From Dryomyza anilis (Eukaryota; Arthropoda; Insecta; Diptera; Dryomyzidae), in NCBI GenBank assembly GCA_951804985.1, contig OX638132.1, positions 83,642,696 through 83,706,695 of the forward strand: 64,000 bases of DNA, written 5' to 3'. Positions 12,320 to 22,592 of the stretch are shown one piece after another. Under the pieces are notes generated by a model. The model ran no database searches. It was not told where the DNA came from and saw nothing but the letters and a program-made list of their open reading frames with translations. Numbering within the stretch: the stretch's first letter is position 1; every line of letters begins with the position of its first letter. The translations under genes were made by a program, and so were the position numbers.

Positions 12320-13185
12320 TAGGATTTTTTTTTATTTTTAAATGTATTTTTATATTAGTACGACACTTTATACGCACGTATTGTAATTTTGGTTTTTAGT
12401 TTGGACTATGCTCTGGATAAACATAAGTCATTTTCTTGTTTTTCGTTAGATTATAAATCATAAATAAAGTATTTAAAAATTGTCTAAGAACCACAAAATT
12501 TTTAGACTTTATAATTTAAAAACGAATAAGAATATTAACATTCATTGGTATATTTAAATTCGTCTTGCCAATTATAAGAATAATTGCTTTTAAGGATTTT
12601 TTGGACATTTATTTTTAACAGTATTAAATATTGTAATAAATCGTGGGTGAAAAGATTTTTCAAATTACGGGATCACTTTTCTTAAAAACGTTAAGTTATA
12701 TGAAAAAACTGAGTATGCAGTCAAAATCAGCACCTGCGAGGTATTATAAAAACACTGTTTATTTTCTAATACGTAACGTTTTTAAGAAAATTGCAATCGT
12801 CATTTTGAGCCATTTTCATCGACTGCTTATAATGTAAAAAAAATATAGTACTGTTGAAAGGTTTCCCAAAAAACCTTAAACGCAATTTTTCTTATAATGG
12901 CCAAGGCTAGTTTTAATATACTTAGGAATGGTAATTTTATTACATGTTTTTAAAATATATGGATAATAACTCGAAAATTTTTATTTTGAATTTAACACTT
13001 TTTTAATTATTTATTTAGCGTTTATAATCTAACGATAAACAAGAATATGATTTATTTTTATACAGAGCATAGTCCAAACAAAAACCCAAAATTACTATAA
13101 GTATGTATAAAGTATTGTTCTTCAATAAAAATATATTTAAAACTTACGATATAAAAACATGATCGTTTCTAATAGTCTGGCCAAC
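12320..13185. mobile_element. Foldback element inserted in another repeat
   Basis: The left arm (about 12327-12470) contains TTTGGACTATGCTCTG. The right arm (about 13050-13150) contains its complement CAGAGCATAGTCCAAA. Inner arms also pair, for example TTAAAAACGTTAAG with ACGTAACGTTTTTAAGAAAA. The element interrupts the repeat continuing at 13190. No transposase frame is seen. The exact ends and target duplication are unclear. Confidence 0.6.
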
Positions 13186-13189
13186 ACTG

Positions 13190-13570
13190 TAGTTGTATAT
13201 AATTATGTAGTAATCATTTTATATTTGTGTGTAATAGCTTCATATGTTCATCTCGAATCAACATATGGAAATAAAGAGCCTATTTACGAGAGCTTTAACT
13301 GAGACTCATAATATGTGAGATTATAATATGGTCAACGAGAATCATATAATGGCCATCTAATCATATAATGTCATATAACATATAATGTAATATAATCATA
13401 TATTGTACCATATTTATGGTTGTGTGAAATAATAATATTTCCACTGAGGATCATGTTATATTTGTTTGAGAACATAATATGGTCACTGCGCATCATATTA
13501 TTATAATATAGATCCATTATATGATATTTATACTATGATACAAACATAATCACAATCAGATTATTATACT
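13190..13570 (+). repeat. AT-rich dispersed repeat, remainder of second copy
   Basis: Resumes the family at TAATTATGTAGTAATCATTT (about 13198) and runs through GAGCCTATTTACGAGAGC to ATAATATGGTCA words. It matches 11880-12090 with scattered substitutions and adds local ATAATGTCATATAA repetition near 13360-13400. Confidence 0.6.
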
Positions 13571-14529
13571 CTTCCAAAACGATCAACAAAACCACGTTTT
13601 TATTCTGCGTGTAATTCGCAAGTTTTTCACTGATATGACATCCCAGGACAATAACCCAATTTGTGGCAACTTAAGTGGTAGCCAAACAATTACCATTAAA
13701 GTGTTTGTTATAAATCATGCGAAATATACTTATTTGCCACCCAATTGTCAGCCATAAACCTCGGAAGCGAGGCTTTGGTGCCACAAATTTGAATCCATTA
13801 AAGTGTTGATTCACCTATTTGGAACTTGAACTGTAATTTGATCTGTGTTTTCATAAAAAATAATAAAGATTCTATGCAGTGCCATGCGTGTCGTGTAATA
13901 ACATAGATTCCATTTTATATTAAAGTAAATTTGCTATATTATATCGTCGTTGTAGAATTAAAAGTCACCAAATAATTTTTTATGAAAATCTTAAATTTCA
14001 TGAAAATCTTAAATTGGTAATTATTACAAAAATTAATTGATATTTTTTAAAGGTGAAATACCTATTGAAAGATCCACATTTTCTTATCATTTGGCGCAAA
14101 TATTGAGCGATATATAAACATGTTCTTATAAGGTTCTTCATTCCATACGTGCAACTTATATGGAACAGAATACATTTCATAATTTGCCACTATGTTGCCA
14201 CCTAATAGCAATAATGTAAGATCGACCATTATTGTATATGTTCCATTATTAGAATATATGACTTAATCATCACAGCATTGTGACTTATTACTGCTTATGT
14301 TCCACACATGTTCTTAGCCACCGCTTTGGTACTAAAGTATACAAACTGTTAGCAGAGAGAACATAAAAGGAAAAAGTTTGTTCCAATTGTCGAGCCGTGG
14401 TAACTTGGGAATCATTCAACTCAATCAACAACGTATCAACAAAATTTTCCAACTATAACTTTGCAAATACCTACAAGTTTCGTTACACCAACTATTAAAA
14501 ATTGTCGAACTCCAAATTTCGCATGTACC
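13571..14529. other. AT-rich non-coding DNA
   Basis: Words such as TTTGTGGCAACTTAAGTGG (about 13661) and GGTGCCACAAATTTG (about 13780) hint at a decayed inverted-repeat element. The ends cannot be fixed and nothing codes. Confidence 0.3.
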
Positions 14530-15480
14530 CTCATAACCTGCCTTATTTCTTACTGATTTTTTGTTCAGCTCATTGTTGTTCATTGTTTTCACGTAACCGC
14601 TGCGTTATCACCTGTCATTTATTTGTCATTTATTTATGCATAAAATCCGCACAACTTCAGCAATGACACGTTGTAACTGCGACCAACCATTTTCAATTTC
14701 CGTTCGTTAATGCCATTTAATGCCCCAACAATTTGTCGATTTTTAGCAAAATAATTAAATAAAATAATTGCCTGACAAAGCATAAAACTCACAACCGAAT
14801 AATACTATTGTGTTTACTTAGTTTATTAGCAGCAACAACAGCAACTAATGACAATGACAATAGTAGCAGCAGGCAGCAACAGCAATAAATTCCAATGTGT
14901 GAGAACTGCAGCAACAACAATGAAATATTTGTAACGTTGTAGTAGCAACCACGGAAACAAATAATGCCAACAAAAATATTATTGATGCAACAATTTGATT
15001 GCATTACAAAAACAAACAAAAAGCTATCCAGAGACATCCTCCACAACTATTCCCATTAGTCCATCCATGCGTCTGTCCGTCCATCCGTTCGTTCGTCTAT
15101 CGTTTCGTGGGCTCATTTTCGTATTGCGTTATTTTAATTACTGCGAAAATAGCCGCCGTTCTGCTGCTTAACACAATCATCGCGCATTTGGTTCGATGCC
15201 GCATAAATCTCTGCAGCAGCACTAAGCGGCACTCAACACTGATTTATGCCACGGAGCCGAGCCGCCGCGTGCCTTTGAGAACAGTGAGTTTGCAACAGTG
15301 TTGCCCACTAATCGCGTTACTTAATTTTGAGCTAATGTCCGTTGTACTGATGCGCATAGTTACCCAGCAGGAATTGACATTGTTGAGGGCACGGGCATTC
15401 CAGAGTAGAAAATTTGTCCAGGATAAGGAAAGTAGAAGTTCAGGAAATCCATCGGGTATTATAATCAGGAACTAATTGCA
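14530..15480. other. GC-richer unique island with CAG/CAA runs
   Basis: CAGCAACAACAG-type runs lie at 14828-14920 and a CCGTCCATCCGTTCGTTCGT run at about 15075. An open frame at 14999-15475 (158 codons) shows no domain, no family resemblance and biased residues, so it is not called as a gene. A CAGTGAGT word near 15284 resembles a splice donor, but no coding exon in the right phase leads to it. An untranslated upstream exon of the chitin-binding gene cannot be excluded. Confidence 0.3.
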
Positions 15481-15689
15481 CTTTTAAATATATTTCCTGG
15501 TCAGATATTTTTAATTTTTTTTAATACTACCTTTCTTTTCTTTAAATGTTTAGTTGCATTTTATTGATATTAGTCAAATTTGACTATTTTACATTCGAGC
15601 CGAATTCTTCTTGAGTTTTAGAAGTTTATTTCCCTCCGTTTGAGATATCATTAAACAAGTACACTACACTAGTATGCCATATTAGAGCC

Positions 15690-16250
15690 ATACCACACTT
15701 AAAACCAATTTTTCAGTGGTAGTTTAAACTACGTTTTCATAAACTTAGTTTAAACAACGTTTACATAAACGTCTCCGGTGATTTAACTATACGAGCAGTT
15801 TTTCAGTGGTAGTTTAAGTTTCATTCAATGTTTTAATATGGCAGCTCCGGCTAATCTCAAGGAATTATCGATTGTGAATAGCATTTAAGACGAAGAATAT
15901 TATTTTTCTCATTTGGAACAGCTGATATTTAATTTGCGTGCATGACAAAATTTACAAGAAATTACAAAGATAATTTAGACAAGAATAATGCACGATATAC
16001 TAAATATAATTGAGAATAGAATCGGAATCCGATGGACAGACAAATGAGCGCATGTGTAGAGCGCAGCTCACATATTTCTGTCAAAAAAATTAAGAGTTTG
16101 TCAAAAAAATTAAGAGTTTAAATTACATTTAAAGTTCACTGAAAAATACGATTCCAAGTTTAAACTACAAATGGAGTTCAACTACCACTGGAAAACTGGC
16201 CTTTAGGCCCAGTTATTATTAAGTGCAAATTCAAACTTAGTTTAAACATT
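15690..16250 (+). mobile_element. Harbinger-like MITE (GGGCCAGTTTTTCAGTGGTAG family), copy A
   Basis: The ends carry TTTTTCAGTGGTAGTTTAA (about 15711 and 15797) and the complementary CAACTACCACTGGAAAACTG (about 16180). The interior includes ATTTAATTTGCGTGCATGAC and GCGCATGTGTAGAGCGCAGC. The body matches 31420-31913 in opposite orientation. The left end appears duplicated. No coding region is present. Confidence 0.7.
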
Positions 16251-16252
16251 TA

Positions 16253-17712
16253 GGGCCAGTTTTTCAGTGCTAGTTGAACTCCATTTGTAGTTTAAACTTA
16301 GAATCGTATTTTTCAGTGAACTTTAAATGTAATTTAAACTCTCAATTTTTTTGACAAACTCTTAATTTTTTTGACAAAAATATGTGAGCTGCGCTCTACA
16401 CATGCGCTCATTTGTCTGTCCATCGGACAGTGAACTTCAACCGTCGTTTAAACTTAGTTTAAACGACCGATGCTGATGGTTTAAACTACGTTTAAACTTT
16501 CAAAGTTTTTGACATGAATTTTTTTCACAACACTTTTCACTATTTTCTGTCGCTGCGCTGTTTCACAAATTATTATTAATTTTTGTATTTTTGCACACTA
16601 TGCTTTAAAAAAAGTCTCACGTACACGTCAGTTGCTCGATCTGTTGAATATTGAAATTTAAATTTATTTTATTTTTCTGAAACAATTTTTGTATTTATTT
16701 AATTTTGAATGACATTATCAGAAGTCAATATCGAGAGAATTATTTGTCATTTGCCTGTGATGCCATATGTATTGTCTTGGTCTGTGTTCATTATACCCTA
16801 CACCTATGAGGTACAGGGTATATCAACTTTGTGCATATATTGTAACGCCCCTTAGGAGGCGTGTCCGGTATGGAAAAGTATATATATTCTTGATCAGCAT
16901 CACTACCCGAGTCCGTTTAGCCATGTCCGTCTGTCTGTCTGTCCGTCTTGCTGTCTTGCTGTCCGAATACAGAATAACTTGAGAAATACTGATCAGAATG
17001 CGATAAAATTTCGTCTCAATATATTTTAGCCAAAAGTAGGAACTGAATTTGAAAATGAGCCAAATCGGTCTACGGACACGCCCACCTCCCATACAAGTCA
17101 CTTTTAAATAACTCTTTCGAAATTAATAACTCGAAAAGTATTCAAGGTATAGTTATAAAATTTAAAACGTATTGTTAGAATTTACCTAAAAATATGTGGT
17201 CCAAAAATGGCCGTGATCCGCCCACTTTTTTTTTTTCATTATTTCCCGGGTTTTCATAGTGGAAATTTGATCCGTAGATTATTAAAATCAAATCTATGAA
17301 ATATTAATCTTACAAAATTTTAAATATAGGCGTGGTCCGCCCAATTATATTTTTCAACTTTTTTTTAGTTTTTTATACTTTATATAAATTTTTTAATTTA
17401 TGGGGATATAAGACGTAAATTCTGAGGGTGGGGAGGTTCAGCATAATTAAAAATTTAAAATTAAGGTATACAATTAAATATTCCTCACTAATATATACAC
17501 CAAAGGAGTAGGGTATTCCATAGTCGGGCCCGACCGACTATAAAAATCCGCCCCATGTGACCGAACTTACCCATGTGACCTAACTTTCCCAACTCGTTTT
17601 AAACTATCACTGAAAAACTGCTAACAAAATTAAACGACGTTTAATTTAATGAGAAGATTAATTAAACGGAGTTTAAACTACGTTTAAACGAGCACTGAAA
17701 AACTGGCCCTTA
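16253..17712 (-). mobile_element. Harbinger-like MITE, copies B/C, split by an insertion
   Basis: It begins GGGCCAGTTTTTCAGTGCTA at about 16253, the inverted counterpart of copy A, and runs to about 16435. A second variant body follows with TTAAACGACC / CGTTTAAACT words. The far end, GCACTGAAAAACTGGCCCTT, is at about 17692-17712. The segment at about 16785-17555 belongs to another repeat. This is a cluster of at least two related elements rather than one clean copy. Confidence 0.6.
16785..17555. mobile_element. Unclassified dispersed repeat nested in a MITE
   Basis: It starts near TATACCCTACACCTATGAGG and ends near GGTATTCCATAGTCGGGCCC followed by GACCGACTATA. It contains a GTCTGTCTGTCTGTCCGTC run at about 16927, CACGCCCACCTCCCATACAA at about 17078, and a repeated GGCGTGGTCCGCCCA word. 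This composition is familiar from abundant non-autonomous repeats of higher flies. I cannot assign the class. It interrupts the TTTAAAC-rich MITE sequence on both sides. Confidence 0.5.
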
Positions 17713-17737
17713 AAAAGTTTATAACTCCTCATAGTTT

Positions 17738-17923
17738 TATACTATTAAACATAGTCAATAGGATAAATTATTATTTTAATCGGAGAATACCATTAAATAC
17801 TAGAAAATACCATGACTTTGTCATTTACTTTATATGAAAAGATTTATTTTTTGTATACTATTAAATCAATAATTGTCCTATTGACCAATTTTAATGGGAT
17901 TTGAGGGAATTTTTTTCTGGGTG
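17738..17923 (+). mobile_element. MITE, CACCCAG-end family, copy 3, truncated at left
   Basis: It matches copies 1 and 2 from ATAGTCAATAGGATAAATTA to TTTTTTTCTGGGTG. The left terminal 20-30 bases are absent or diverged. Confidence 0.7.
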
Positions 17924-18029
17924 CAGTTAATATGACAATTTAAAAAATCTAATATATTGACTAAAAACATCTAAATTACATCTAGTTTATTGACGAATCC
18001 GAACTACGGGTGTTTTACTCTCGTAGATT

Positions 18030-18384
18030 TGCCATTTACTGCCGAGAGGTAGCGCGGTATAGAAAAATGTGTCTACACCCAGAAAAAAATTCCCTCAAGT
18101 CCCATTAAAATTCGTCAATAGGACAATTATTGATTTAATGGTATACAAAAAAATAAATCTTTTCATATTTATAAACTCGATGGCAATGTCATGGTATTTT
18201 CTAGTCTTTAATGGTATTTTCCGATTAAAATAATAATTTATCCTATTGACTATTTTTAATAGTAAAAAAACTATTATTTATATAATATTTTTTTCTGAGT
18301 GTATGAAAAGATGTTGTTAGCCCCAACCCAGGCTTGAACCGGGGACCTTTCCGCTCGCAGTCCAACGCACTAACACTGACCTTT
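18030..18384 (-). mobile_element. tRNA-derived SINE-like repeat, interrupted by a MITE
   Basis: Read on the minus strand it carries GTTAGTGCGTTGGACTGCGA, then AAGGTCCCCGGTTCAAGCCT (a B-box-like GGTTCAAGCC), then GGTATAG and GAGAGG words near its other end. The same order occurs uninterrupted at 19378-19531. The tRNA-like part cannot fold into a good cloverleaf, because the acceptor halves do not pair, so it is not called as a tRNA gene. The MITE at 18076-18301 splits it at a TA. Confidence 0.6.
18076..18301 (-). mobile_element. MITE, CACCCAG-end family, copy 4, with TA target duplication
   Basis: The element begins CACCCAGAAAAAAATTCCC and ends TTTTTTTCTGAGTG, flanked by TA on both sides. It is the reverse complement of copies 1-3. 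Removing it together with one TA restores the host repeat exactly as seen in the uninterrupted copy near 19470 (read on the minus strand, GTTTTCTATGAAAAGATG). This fixes both the family ends and the 2-bp target. Confidence 0.85.
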
Positions 18385-19377
18385 AGAAAACAAAATATGT
18401 TTGAAATTATTACAGCCCTAAATACCATTTTAATTGGAAATATTTTACACTTTTAGTGATATTTAAAAAATTTGTAATAGTTTTTCTGTAAAAAGTCCTA
18501 CAGAAATTTCTACTAAGGTCAGCATGTCAGCATTCATCGATGCAGGGTATAAGAATGAAGTGCCTGAATGACATTCAAGAAGTGGTGAAAATTCAGCAAA
18601 AATTTATCAGTCATCGATGGTTCTGATCTGACCATCCATTGACTAAGGTCTGATGACCTTTCCCACTGGGTGGTAGTATTTTTGGTGTTGGTGGCTGTCC
18701 AATACCCAGTAGAAATAATGCCGCTCAATACATGTATTTATGTTTCTTTGAAGGTTTAAATTCGAAGGGTTAACTATAAATAACCTCTAGCATAAGCTAT
18801 TCAAAAATATTTTTAATATTCGAAAAGCGGAACAAAATAAAATGTTCAAACAATTTGACAATTAGTACAGATATGAATATTTTAAAAACAATATTTAATG
18901 GTTTCTTCAACATATTAAAATATCAATTATACAATATATTTGCAGTAAATTCAATTCTACCAGTCTATATTTTATAATTAATGAACGACTTAACGTGCGT
19001 TTCTTAACATTAATGTCTACTACGTAAAAATAATAAAAATACATTTTTATCTTTATAAATCTGGTTTTGTGTTGTGCGTCTGTAACAAGGTGAAGGTCAG
19101 TAGTGGTAAATAGTAGTGTTGAGAAATAATATTATGCTGTATATCATTATATTATGCTATATGACTTTTAGATTATATTCTTAAATATAGTTTAATGCAG
19201 AAAATGAATTATTACATATAGAAACGAATAAATGGAAGTCATAATAGCAAATATGATTTCAGATATGGACAAATTTAATTTAGATTATTAAAACTAATTT
19301 CTGATATGCTCAAATTGAATTCAGAGATGGATATTAGGGTGTCACATATTTTTTTAACACCCATGTCTCATCCCCTG
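18385..19377. other. AT-rich non-coding DNA
   Basis: No gene or shared repeat was recognised. Short frames on the minus strand near 18534-18728 lack any family resemblance. Confidence 0.4.
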
Positions 19378-19531
19378 TAGCGTCGGTAGCTCAGAGGTTA
19401 GTGCGTAGGACTGCGAGCCGAAAGGTCCCCGGTTGAAGCCTGGACTGGGACTAACAACATCTTTTCATAGAAAACATTTTTCTATACCGCGCCCCCTCTC
19501 GGTAATCAATGGCCAAACCAACGAGAATGAA
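19378..19531 (+). mobile_element. tRNA-derived SINE-like repeat, uninterrupted copy
   Basis: It begins near GTCGGTAGCTCAGAGGTTAG, an A-box-like region. GGTCCCCGGTTGAAGCC (B-box-like) and the tail ACTAACAACATCTTTTCATA follow, then CTATACCGCGCC. It is the sense-strand match of the interrupted copy at 18030-18384. It could instead be a decayed tRNA pseudogene carried within a larger repeat. Confidence 0.6.
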
Positions 19532-19608
19532 AATTGCATATGAAAAGCTCTCACCTGTCGTTCGAATTTGGCATTAAACTGTAGGTTCCACCACTTTGAG
19601 TACAAATA

Positions 19609-20440
19609 AAGGGTTTTTCAATAAGGGGGGCCAAAAATATTCGGTTATCATTGAACGGTAGCGATTCCCATTCACAGTAACGTGCCGGTCTTGATTATCA
19701 CGGAAGAAGTACGGCTCAATGACGCCGCCGGCCCATAAACCGCACCAAACCGTAATTTTTTCGGGATGCAATGATGACTCATGGAGTACGTGTGGATTGC
19801 TGTCTGATCAATAACGCATATTTTGTTTATTGACGAAGCCATTCAGCCAGAAATGAGCCTCATCGCTGAAGATGATTTTTCGATGAAAATCCGAATTATT
19901 TTCAAGTTGTTGCTCAGCCCAATTCACGACGCTTCTGATGGTCAAGCGGCTTCAGTTCTTGCGTCAATTTGATTTTGTAAGGATGTAGGCCAAGATCTTT
20001 TCGCAAAATTCGCCACAAGGACGTCATAGAGATGCCCAACGCTTGAGAACGACGTGTGAGAGACACTTTTGGGCTTTCTTCAACTGAAGTATCAGCAGCA
20101 GCAATATTCTCGACACTACGGGCACCTCTTTGTATCACTTGCACGGGAACATTTTGTACTGTGCCTGTGGATTCAAATTTTTCCACTAGACGCTCAATTG
20201 TTGATTTGCTAGGACGATTATGACGACCATAAATTGGACGTAGCGCTCTTAACGTTGAGGCCACTGACTCCGAATTTCGGTAGTAATTTTAATAATTTCG
20301 ACCCGTTGTTGGCTCGTAAATCTTTCCATCATGAAATGGCAAACTTTACTGAAGAAAAATGTCAAAAGAGCGGCAAGAAATATGGCGTCGTTGCTGTCCC
20401 TGTCGCTCTACTTTTGTAGCGTCCCTGTTGAAAAACCCTT
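19609..20440 (-). mobile_element. Internally deleted mariner-like element
   Basis: This 832-bp element has AAGGGTTTTTCAATAAG at the left end and TTGAAAAACCCTT at the right, flanked by TA. It carries the 5' two-thirds of a Tc1/mariner transposase on the minus strand. The left end follows almost directly after the codons around WPPLL, so the rest of the gene was lost by internal deletion. Its right (5') end is the source of the arms of the hairpin MITEs at 5028-5282, 22059-22300, 33971-34311 and 41054-41350. Confidence 0.85.
19612..20329 (-). pseudogene. Mariner-like transposase, broken and truncated
   Basis: The start is the ATG at about 20327-20329, shared with the MITE arms (the opening residues read MERFTSQQRVEII). 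A one-base loss near 20283 shifts the frame; the MITE copies keep the extra T there. The HTH-containing part then continues (residues such as ALRPIYGRHNRPS and RRSQALGISMTSLWRILRKD). A second shift lies near 19921. The first catalytic aspartate follows in the FSDEAHFWL motif, then a stop near 19806, then WCGLWAGGVIEPYFF and VNGNRYRSMI. The sequence breaks off at FWP, so the second and third catalytic residues are missing. The family is certain at the Tc1/mariner level, and the copy cannot encode an active enzyme. Confidence 0.85.
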
Positions 20441-20689
20441 TATTTGAAAAAGGGTATATTTAATAAAGCTTAATTTTTTTGTGTTGACACTAATAAAAAT
20501 GCAAATATTGCAAATAAAATAATATAGAACAATTTGAGTGAATATTGTGTTGCAAGAATGAATTAGCAATCATTGAGTCGCAGTTCACCTTGCATTAAAA
20601 TAAAAAAGTAAATAGTTAAATTATTTTTTTATGAATTTTTTGTATTTATTTTTATACAATCAAAAAATAAAAATATACAAGCATCAAAA

Positions 20690-21250
20690 AAAATCAAAAA
20701 AATTGCAAAGAAGCAACTCAGAACAAGGTCAACAGGCGGCAGTGTACAACACGACACGATTTGCAGCAACAGCGACATATCAAACATGTGCAATGGTTTA
20801 TGCAGTAAGCGAGAGTGAGTGCGATGACATTACGGCGGATATGAGACAAAAAACATGTCAACAACAATAACAGCAACAGCGCGCCAAGGAATTGTCACAG
20901 CCGAGCATGAGTTGCTGGTTGGTGCATTGACTGCGTGCGCAGGTTGGTTGCGCATGCGCACAAGAAAAACGACAACATCGACGAACGCGAACAGTGTTGC
21001 GAAATGTTCTCTCACATTGCAACAATTGCTGTTGTTGTTGCAGTGACAATAACATTAAACCAGCAACAATGACAAAAAACCAAAACATTAAAATTAACTG
21101 TTGCGCATGCGACTTAAACAACAGCGAGCAATAAAAAAAACACACAAAAAAAAAAAACAAAGAAAAAACCGCACACGAAGGCGGCTGTGAAGCGGGTCAA
21201 CAGCAGTCGCCAAGTGTCACTCTGTTTGCAGCAACGCGCTGACAGCCAGT
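20690..21250. other. GC-richer unique island with CAACAG runs
   Basis: Opa-like CAACAACAATAACAGCAACA (about 20859) and GCTGTTGTTGTTG runs lie beside a less AT-rich segment. Overlapping open frames on both strands arise from the repeats. No protein was recognised. It is similar in character to the islands at 3330-4110 and 14530-15480. Confidence 0.3.
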
Positions 21251-21919
21251 GGGTCAAAGTTTAAGGCAACACTATTTATGTTAGATAAAATTGTACAACA
21301 CAACAGAGTTCTCTGAGTTCAATAATGATTGTCAATTTTTGAAAAATTTTAGTTTGAAACGAATTTGTTACATTTTTTTAAAATTTGAATCATTTTTACA
21401 TTAAAGGTTTTAAAATAAAACAAACTCAAATCTTCACGTGTTTGAAATTTTTCAAATTCACTCTTTAAACATGTGTGATTTTATTTTAAACGAGTTTTTA
21501 GTTATTTTACTTTAAATCTTGAGCGTGAAGAATGCTAATATTCGTATACCTTATTTTTAGACATTTTGAACTAAACACGGAAAACTTTGAACCAAGAAAA
21601 CGATCCAGAGTATAGTCAAAACTAACTATCAAAATTACTAAAATGTTGACAGAAATGGGCATATTTGAACCGATGGAAAATAATTAGCTGAGCTCTGCAT
21701 AATCAAAAATTATTTTTAAAAACATTACGAAATATAGAAAAAAAAAATCAGCACACACATATTATACAAAATGTATGTATGGGATGTCCATAGCAAAATT
21801 TTGTTCTCGTTTTGTTGATTAGTGTTATAATTTGTTATTATATGTGCCAATTGGCAAGTGTTTGTACCGTTGTACGTTGACTAAAATATACTATTTATCA
21901 GAAATAAATGCCTGATTTA
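21251..21919. other. AT-rich non-coding DNA
   Basis: No gene or family repeat could be supported. Confidence 0.4.
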
Positions 21920-22058
21920 CACAGAAAAAAATTCATCAATATGATGAATTAATTCATAAATATAATGAATTTATTCATAAATATGATGTATTTTTTTCAC
22001 CAATAGATTCATCATATTGATACCATTAAATGACTTATTAATGAATATATTCATTATA

Positions 22059-22300
22059 AAGGTTTTTCAACAGGGACGCTACAAAAGTAAAGCGACAGGG
22101 ACAGCAAACGACGCCATATTTCTTGCCGCTCTTCTGACATTTCTCTTCAGTAAGGTTTGCCATTTCATGATGGAAAGATATACGAATTCGAATTTCGGTA
22201 GTAAATTTTAATAATTTCGACTTGTTCTTGGCTTGTATATCTTTCCATCATGAAATGGAAAATGAAGAAACTTTTGTAGCGCTCTTATTGAAAAATCCTT
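22059..22300 (+). mobile_element. Hairpin MITE derived from mariner-like element
   Basis: It starts AAGGTTTTTCAACAGGGACG and ends ATTGAAAAATCCTT, with TA on both sides. The arms share CATTTCATGATGGAAAGATA. The loop is in opposite orientation to that of the 5028, 33971 and 41054 copies, which simply means the whole element is inverted. The right arm has lost an internal part. Confidence 0.8.
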
Positions 22301-22592
22301 TATATATATGAAATTATTCGTACTATCAAACGAAATATTTAATACAATTAATTTGAATCGTCATATTGATGATTATAATCATAATATCTATCAATAATTT
22401 AAAATTTGTTTGTAAATTGTTCATAATATTTATGAATATAATATTTAATATAATGAATATTGTTATTGTTTTTGTTGAACTAATATTTTTAATGACATTT
22501 TTTTTATACGAATTTTTCAAAAAAAATCTTTTTTAATAATTCGAAAAAAATTTACAAAAAAATGTGAAAAAATTTGAATATATTTTTATGTA

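Noticed and set aside
14999..15475. 158-codon open frame, the longest non-transposon frame in the first 24 kb
   Set aside because: Residue content and order look random, there is no signal or domain, and it overlaps simple repeats. A possible splice donor at 15284 does not give the phase needed by the chitin-binding gene.
19378..19450. Functional tRNA gene
   Set aside because: A- and B-box-like words are present, but the acceptor halves do not pair and the anticodon arm is poor. It better fits a tRNA-derived repeat.
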